Assembly (NCBI GenBank): GCA_003536545.1
Contig: DPZW01000128.1
Coordinates: forward strand, 680 to 18,830
Direction: 5' to 3'
DNA length: 18,151 bases
Origin: Rhodospirillaceae bacterium
GTDB lineage: Bacteria; Pseudomonadota; Alphaproteobacteria; UBA11073
The notes under the pieces were generated by a model that saw only the letters and a program-made list of their open reading frames with translations, had not been told where the DNA came from and did no database searches. Shown piece by piece: positions 14,065-18,151 of this stretch; the stretch's first letter is position 1; each line of letters starts with the position of its first letter. The position numbers and the translations under genes were made by a program.

Positions 14065-15918
14065 TTAGCTCTGGAAATAGTCGTATATTTTCTGCGCCAT
14101 TGCCGCGCTGATACCTGATACTTTTTGCAGGTCATCCACCCCCGCCTGCTGGACCGCGCGTGCAGAACCAAAATGATGCAGTAAGGCTTTGCGCCGGGCG
14201 GCACCGATGCCGGGAATATCATCCATGCTATTGCTGCGAATGGCATTGCCGCGCCGCAGGCGGTGTGCGCCGATGGCAAAGCGATGCGCTTCATCACGCA
14301 AACGTTGCAGAAACGCCAGGCGCGGATCATTCTCCGACAATTGAAAGGGCTCACGGTCAGGCTGGTGAATCCATTCGCGTCCCGCATCACGGTCTGCGCC
14401 CTTCGCCATTGAAATAATGGCAATGTCTTCAATGCCCATTTCAGTCATCACGCCATGCGCAGCGGAAAGTTGTCCTTTGCCGCCATCAATGATGATTAAA
14501 TCCGGGCGGTCTGCTGCACTGCCTTCGGCCAACTCTTGCTGCAATCGGGTTAAGCGGCGCGTGAGCATTTCACGCATCATCGCGTAATCATCCCGCATGT
14601 CCTTGACGGTTTTAATATTGAATTTGCGGTAGTGCTTTTTCTCAAAGCCCAGCGGGCCCGCGACAATCATGGCACCCACCGCGAATTGCCCCGAAAGATG
14701 CGAGTTATCATACACTTCGATCCGCTGTGGCGGCGCACCCAGACCCAACAATTCCGCGATGTCTGAACGCATAGTTTCCTGCTGTGCCTTGCCTGCCACA
14801 TGACGGGCAAGTGCGGATTTTGCATTCATTTCCGCCGCCGCCATAATATCCGTTTTCGCGCCACGTTGCGGCACATTAATCACCACGCGGTGACCTGCGC
14901 GCGATGTCAGCGCGGCTTCTAATAAATCCTGTTCACGCAGTTCACGGTTGAGCAAAATTTTCGGCGGCGGGATTTTATCGGCATAGAATTGCATAATGGT
15001 GCTGATAAAAATTTCATCTGCGTCGGTATCTGCTTCATGCTTGGGAAACAAACTACGGTTGCCGTAAGATGCGCCCCCGCGATAAAAAAATACTTCCACC
15101 GCGCTGCGCCCACCCATTTGATGAAAGGCGATGACATCCATGTCATCCCCGTCAGGCAGCACGGCCATTTGTTTGGTTTGCAAATAGGTGAGCGCGCGGA
15201 TGCGATCGCGCAATGCTGCTGCCTGTTCAAATTCTCGCGCATCGGATGCTGCCTCCATTTGCCGAGCCAGATCCGCCTGTACTTCACTGCTTTTGCCCGA
15301 TAAATATTTTTCGGTGGATTCCACCTGGTGCGCGTAATCTTCTTTGCTCACATAGCCCACGCAGGGCGCGGTGCAGCGTTTGATATGATATTGCAAACAG
15401 GGGCGTTTGCACTGTGCAAAATAATGGTCATTACAGTTGCGGAGCTGAAAAGCTTTATGCAGTACTTCCAGCGTTTGGTACAGCGCGCCACCTGATGCGA
15501 ATGGGCCATAATAACGCCCTTCGCGATTACGTGGCCCACGATGATAAACCAGCTGCGGAAAATCATGATCGGTTGTGATTAAAACCAGCGGATAAGATTT
15601 ATCATCTTTCAATGCGACATTATATTTAGGCTGGAGCTTTTTGATGAGATTCGCCTCCAAAAGCAGAGCCTCCACCTCTGACCGTGTCACCATGAATTCC
15701 ATTGTATGCGTTGCAGACACCATGCGCTTGAGGCGCGTGGGCAGGCGATTGATCTGCGTATACTGCATCACACGCTTCGGTAAATTTTTTGCTTTGCCGA
15801 CATAAAGCACACCACCGTCTGCATCAATCATGCGATAAACGCCCGCATTATTGGGCAAAGTTTTCGCATAATTTGCAATCAACTGCATACCGCGGGTGAG
15901 TGAATTTGGTTTGGACAT
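14065..15918 (-). CDS. uvrC: Excinuclease ABC subunit C
   Basis: A 617-residue nuclease that makes both incisions in nucleotide excision repair with UvrA and UvrB. Domains in order: GIY-YIG nuclease (about 20-100; GVYRMIDADGGVLYVGK), a cysteine cluster at Cys162, 174, 182 and 186 (RNC...RPCLQYHIKRCTAPC) matching the conserved cysteines reported to hold a [4Fe-4S] cluster in UvrC proteins, a UVR motif binding UvrB (about 205-245), the RNase H-like nuclease (IEVYDNSHLSGQ ... DLIIIDGGKGQLSAAH), and a C-terminal double helix-hairpin-helix (IPGIGAARRKALLHHFGS ... VSGISAAMAQKIYDYF). Length is normal. One extra Cys170 lies in the cluster region. It is divergent from the pilin-like gene at 15958, whose promoter overlaps the first uvrC codons. 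Confidence 0.97.
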   Translation of the reverse strand: MSKPNSLTRGMQLIANYAKTLPNNAGVYRMIDADGGVLYVGKAKNLPKRVMQYTQINRLPTRLKRMVSATHTMEFMVTRSEVEALLLEANLIKKLQPKYNVALKDDKSYPLVLITTDHDFPQLVYHRGPRNREGRYYGPFASGGALYQTLEVLHKAFQLRNCNDHYFAQCKRPCLQYHIKRCTAPCVGYVSKEDYAHQVESTEKYLSGKSSEVQADLARQMEAASDAREFEQAAALRDRIRALTYLQTKQMAVLPDGDDMDVIAFHQMGGRSAVEVFFYRGGASYGNRSLFPKHEADTDADEIFISTIMQFYADKIPPPKILLNRELREQDLLEAALTSRAGHRVVINVPQRGAKTDIMAAAEMNAKSALARHVAGKAQQETMRSDIAELLGLGAPPQRIEVYDNSHLSGQFAVGAMIVAGPLGFEKKHYRKFNIKTVKDMRDDYAMMREMLTRRLTRLQQELAEGSAADRPDLIIIDGGKGQLSAAHGVMTEMGIEDIAIISMAKGADRDAGREWIHQPDREPFQLSENDPRLAFLQRLRDEAHRFAIGAHRLRRGNAIRSNSMDDIPGIGAARRKALLHHFGSARAVQQAGVDDLQKVSGISAAMAQKIYDYFQS

Positions 15919-15934
15919 TGATTTCTGATAAAAT
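15906..15934 (+). promoter_or_regulatory. Candidate promoter of the first tandem pilin-like gene
   Basis: A -35-like TTGGTT (15906-15911), a 17-base spacer and a -10 box TAAAAT (15929-15934). The transcript would start near 15941, just before the AAGGAG ribosome binding site. The same -35 TTGGTT appears before the paralogue at 17127. The boxes overlap the beginning of uvrC on the other strand. Confidence 0.45.
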
Positions 15935-15957
15935 GATTGTTTGTTAAGGAGCGAGGC

Positions 15958-17040
15958 GTGAATAACCTGATCGTTACCGTGATTGCCGTTATCCTGACTG
16001 CAATGGCCAGTATAATGGGGATATTTTATGGCGGCAATGCCTACATGGACGGCAAGGCACAGGCACGCGCCGTGCGTTACACAAATTTCTTAAATGAATA
16101 TGCCTCTGCTATTCAACTTTGGTCACAGAAAAATGGTAATACTTTTCCGCGCCCGAATATGAATTACCCGGCTGCCTGCAGTCATTCCAAATATTGCAGT
16201 GCATCTGATCTGCAGGCTTTACTGGGACCGCGCTACTTGAAAGAAACTCCTATCCCTGAAGATATGGATACCACCATGATGCTTTACTGGGATGAAACCA
16301 GTCATACGATGGAAAATCCGGTGCTGTTGCTACGATTGAATAACGAAGAAATTGAAACCAAAACTTGTGAGAATGTTGAAAGCATGCGGCAAGGTGAAAA
16401 GCCGGCGGCACTGCGTGAATGGGGCGAGGGAACCGTTAATATCAATCGGTATATGTGCGGCAAAAGCGGGTGCATTAAAAATGATGGAACATTTGGTCCT
16501 GCAGATACTTATCCTTATGTCACCTATGTCCGGCTAGGTGCGCGACCAGATATTAATCAACATGATGAAATAGACCCGAAGTGCATGGAGACTTCTGCAC
16601 CAGAACCGACGCCATCGCCAACACCCGTGCCGACACCAGAACCTGCACCTGCACCATCACCCACGCCGACACCGACACCAGAACCCACACCTGCGCCTGC
16701 ACCGCTGCCTGATACAACGCCTGACCCGTTCAATATTGGCCCGGATAATATCCTTTATCTGCTCAGCACGGGATCAACTCTGTCCTCCATCGTCATTCCC
16801 AGCGGTTTCGACACAAGCACGACAATTTCTATCGCCTGCACCAGCTGTGCGAACGCAACGGCGGCTTACCGCATCAATGGCGGTGCATGGACCACTACGG
16901 CGGGGAGTTTTCATCCGGGCGATAGCGTTCAGGTTCGGATAACCCCGACGCCTGTCTTCGGGTTGGGCACCAAGAAAGTTACGCTGACGATTGGCGAAGT
17001 CTCAGACACCTATACGGTGATTTATGTTCTAAGCCTATAA
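15958..17040 (+). CDS. Pilin-like protein with Pro-rich linker and C-terminal beta-sandwich domain (family member B)
   Basis: A 360-residue protein. It starts at GTG 15958, six bases after AAGGAG, where it lines up with its paralogues (MNNLIVTVIAVIL). Regions: N-terminal hydrophobic helix (3-26), a pilin-like head to about residue 205 with six cysteines (74, 80, 137, 167, 172, 209), a Pro/Thr/Glu/Ala-rich linker (about 215-257), and a C-terminal beta-rich domain (about 258-360). The latter has AYRINGGAWTTTAGSFHPGD, VQVRIT and KKVTLTIGEVSDTYTV, resembling Ig-like modules common in bacterial surface proteins (INGG..T..G....GD.V.VR.T...T.T.TIGG.SDTF.V). It is tandem with the paralogue at 17127 (27 of the first 60 residues identical by eye). 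No prepilin leader is present. A surface adhesin or minor pilin role is inferred. Confidence 0.78.
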   Translation: MNNLIVTVIAVILTAMASIMGIFYGGNAYMDGKAQARAVRYTNFLNEYASAIQLWSQKNGNTFPRPNMNYPAACSHSKYCSASDLQALLGPRYLKETPIPEDMDTTMMLYWDETSHTMENPVLLLRLNNEEIETKTCENVESMRQGEKPAALREWGEGTVNINRYMCGKSGCIKNDGTFGPADTYPYVTYVRLGARPDINQHDEIDPKCMETSAPEPTPSPTPVPTPEPAPAPSPTPTPTPEPTPAPAPLPDTTPDPFNIGPDNILYLLSTGSTLSSIVIPSGFDTSTTISIACTSCANATAAYRINGGAWTTTAGSFHPGDSVQVRITPTPVFGLGTKKVTLTIGEVSDTYTVIYVLSL

Positions 17041-17074
17041 CCCAGCAAAGAAGCCAATTTACAGGCTAATGTAT

Positions 17075-17104
17075 TTGGTTTAACCATTTTATACATGCTA
17101 TAAT
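17075..17104 (+). promoter_or_regulatory. Promoter of the second tandem pilin-like gene
   Basis: A perfect -10 box TATAAT (17099-17104) lies 18 bases after a -35-like TTGGTT (17075-17080). Predicted start is near 17111, giving a leader of about 16 bases with GAGGA ahead of the ATG at 17127. The gene therefore has its own promoter although it follows its paralogue by only 86 bases. Confidence 0.6.
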
Positions 17105-17126
17105 AACCCGTGCAGCCTGAGGATAT

Positions 17127-18122
17127 ATGAGCAATCTTGTCGTCACCATTCTTGCAATCACACTCGCAGGGGCCATTGGCCTGGCAGGCATGTTTTATGG
17201 CGGCGGCGGTTATCTGGATGGACAGGCGCGCACCAAGGCGACCAAATATACAAATTACCTGACGCAACTATCCGGATCTGTTAATCTCTGGTCCCAGCGT
17301 AACGGCGGCACAATGCCACGCCCATCGGCAAGTTATCCTGGTGCCTGCAGCAATTCGGCTTATTGCAGTGTCAGCGACCTGCAGACATTAGTGGGCACGC
17401 GTTATCTTGGGGATGTTCAAATCCCCGAAGGCGCAGATGGCACCATGGCTTATTACTGGAATGAATCTTCCAGTTTTATGGAAAACCCAATTCTGCTGAT
17501 CCGCATGCCTAGCGGCAGTTCCAGCGAGCGCACCTGTTATGCTTCTGAAACATTGCGCCAGGGAACAGCACCCACTGCGCTACGCACATTTTCTGCCAAT
17601 ATTAATGCAGCAGCCTGCGGCGATGTGGGTTGCTTTGAAAATGATGGCACTTTTGGAAATGCCGCAGCATATCCATACGTTATTTATCACCGCCTTGGGG
17701 CAACACCGGATACGGATGCCACAGATTATCCTGGGCCAACCTGCCCTGCCAGCGGCACGGAAGATCCTCCGGGCCCAACGCCTTCACCTCCTTCACCCCC
17801 GGCTCCGGATCCAACTCCGCCTGCACCGGACCCAACTCCGCCTGCGCCGGATCCAACTCCACCGGCACCGGATCCAACTCCGCCGCCGCCGTCACCGCCT
17901 GCGCCGGACCCTACGCCTTCACCACCTGCGCCGTCTCCGACACCAGGCCCTGAGCCAGAGGAAGAGGAAGCAGAAGAGGGTTCTCCGTCACCCGCACCGG
18001 CCCCATCCCCACCTGCACCGGCCCCATCCCCACCTGCACCGGCCCCAGCTCCTGCACCGGCCCCAGCTCCTGCGCCTGCTCCGTCTCCGCCGGCACCTGG
18101 GCCGATGATGCCGGACTTCTAA
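17127..18122 (+). CDS. Pilin-like protein with a long proline-rich, partly acidic tail (family member C)
   Basis: A 331-residue protein with TGAGGA just before the ATG. The N-terminal hydrophobic helix (3-26, ending GMFYGGGGY) and the head to about residue 206 match the upstream paralogue, including all six cysteines (74, 80, 137, 164, 169, 206) and blocks such as YYW, MENP, RQG, NDGTFG and YPYV.Y.RLGA.PD. From about residue 211 the protein is almost entirely Pro/Ala/Asp/Thr/Ser, with a 7-residue unit (PAPDPTP) four times, an acidic patch (EPEEEEAEEG, about 276-285) and a Pro/Ala run ending GPMMPDF. Unlike its paralogue it has no folded C-terminal domain. The tail resembles cell-wall-spanning or surface-exposed Pro-rich stalks. 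A terminator follows 7 bases after the stop. Function unknown. Confidence 0.78.
   Translation: MSNLVVTILAITLAGAIGLAGMFYGGGGYLDGQARTKATKYTNYLTQLSGSVNLWSQRNGGTMPRPSASYPGACSNSAYCSVSDLQTLVGTRYLGDVQIPEGADGTMAYYWNESSSFMENPILLIRMPSGSSSERTCYASETLRQGTAPTALRTFSANINAAACGDVGCFENDGTFGNAAAYPYVIYHRLGATPDTDATDYPGPTCPASGTEDPPGPTPSPPSPPAPDPTPPAPDPTPPAPDPTPPAPDPTPPPPSPPAPDPTPSPPAPSPTPGPEPEEEEAEEGSPSPAPAPSPPAPAPSPPAPAPAPAPAPAPAPAPSPPAPGPMMPDF
17799..17882 (+). repeat. Four tandem 21-bp repeats encoding PAPDPTP
   Basis: Four in-frame 21-bp units, each encoding the same seven residues, with a few third-position differences between units. They lie within the proline-rich tail of the second tandem pilin-like gene. 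Copy number may change by replication slippage without breaking the frame. Confidence 0.85.
17994..18071 (+). repeat. Perfect 21-bp and 18-bp tandem repeats in the Pro/Ala tail
   Basis: Two identical 21-bp units (17994-18014, 18015-18035) encode APAPSPP and are followed by two identical 18-bp units (18036-18053, 18054-18071) encoding APAPAP. All four share their first 12 bases (GCACCGGCCCCA). Identity at silent positions points to recent slippage or gene conversion. Confidence 0.85.
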
Positions 18123-18129
18123 AAACAAA

Positions 18130-18151
18130 AACCCGCCAATTGGCGGGTTTT
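18130..18151 (+). terminator. Rho-independent terminator (cut by the window edge)
   Basis: A perfect hairpin centred between 18140 and 18141: the stem has CCCGCC paired with GGCGGG plus flanking A-T pairs around the loop AATT, followed by a run of at least four T that reaches the window end. A matching A-run on the left means it could also terminate transcription arriving from the other strand. Confidence 0.9.

Noticed and set aside
17799..18071. CRISPR array
   Set aside because: The repeats are short, contiguous, in frame and lack unique spacers; they encode a Pro-rich tail.
17539..18108. Second plus-strand frame of 189 residues over the proline-rich tail
   Set aside because: Out-of-frame reading of Pro-rich repeats giving Leu/Arg/His-rich sequence; no start signal.
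1..18151. tRNA, rRNA, transposase or integrase genes
   Set aside because: I saw no tRNA-like cloverleaf, rRNA segment or recombinase motif on either strand.

Overview
The window looks like chromosomal DNA of an alphaproteobacterium of moderate GC content. Four things point there: the order Rrf2 regulator-sufB-sufC-sufD-sufS-sufT, a zinc-less (C-minus) ribosomal protein L36, an NDUFS6-like zinc-finger protein, and the divergent tyrS/anmK pair. No marker in the window fixes the genus. Genes are tightly packed, and several convergent pairs touch or overlap at their stop codons.

Layout. Positions 1-880 hold the 3' end of an unrecognised gene, a small zinc-finger protein (minus), rpmJ with a strong promoter, and a decayed second copy of the rpmJ tail. 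Positions 881-4528 are housekeeping: tyrS (minus), anmK (plus) and bioA (minus). A short pilin-like gene (4535-5101, minus) lies directly upstream of bioA. Its start faces the SUF iron-sulfur cluster operon across a 151-bp regulatory region that carries a perfect 7-1-7 Fur-type palindrome. The SUF operon (5253-11472, plus) encodes an Rrf2 regulator, SufB, two non-SUF proteins, SufC, SufD, SufS and SufT, with most junctions overlapping. Downstream on the minus strand are a large exported TolA/OmpA-like protein (11473-13947) and uvrC. The right end (15958-18122, plus) holds two tandem paralogues of the pilin-like gene with proline-rich tails, each with its own promoter, and a rho-independent terminator at the window edge.

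How the genes work together. SufS supplies sulfur, SufBCD is the scaffold and ATPase, SufT is an accessory maturation factor, and the Rrf2 protein probably senses cluster status while a Fur/Irr-type regulator senses iron. No sufE, sufU or sufA is present here, so the sulfur shuttle and A-type carrier must be encoded elsewhere.

The most unusual content is: (1) an AT-rich two-gene cassette stitched into the SUF operon between sufB and sufC by overlapping start and stop codons, whose second product resembles a conflict-system (Trypco2-like) domain; (2) a three-member family of pilin-like proteins that lack a prepilin leader and the usual Glu5, two of which combine a conserved six-cysteine head with different tails; (3) a second rpmJ tail that differs from the intact gene only by silent changes and a one-base deletion. 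All family assignments are by eye from the sequence; no database search was run.
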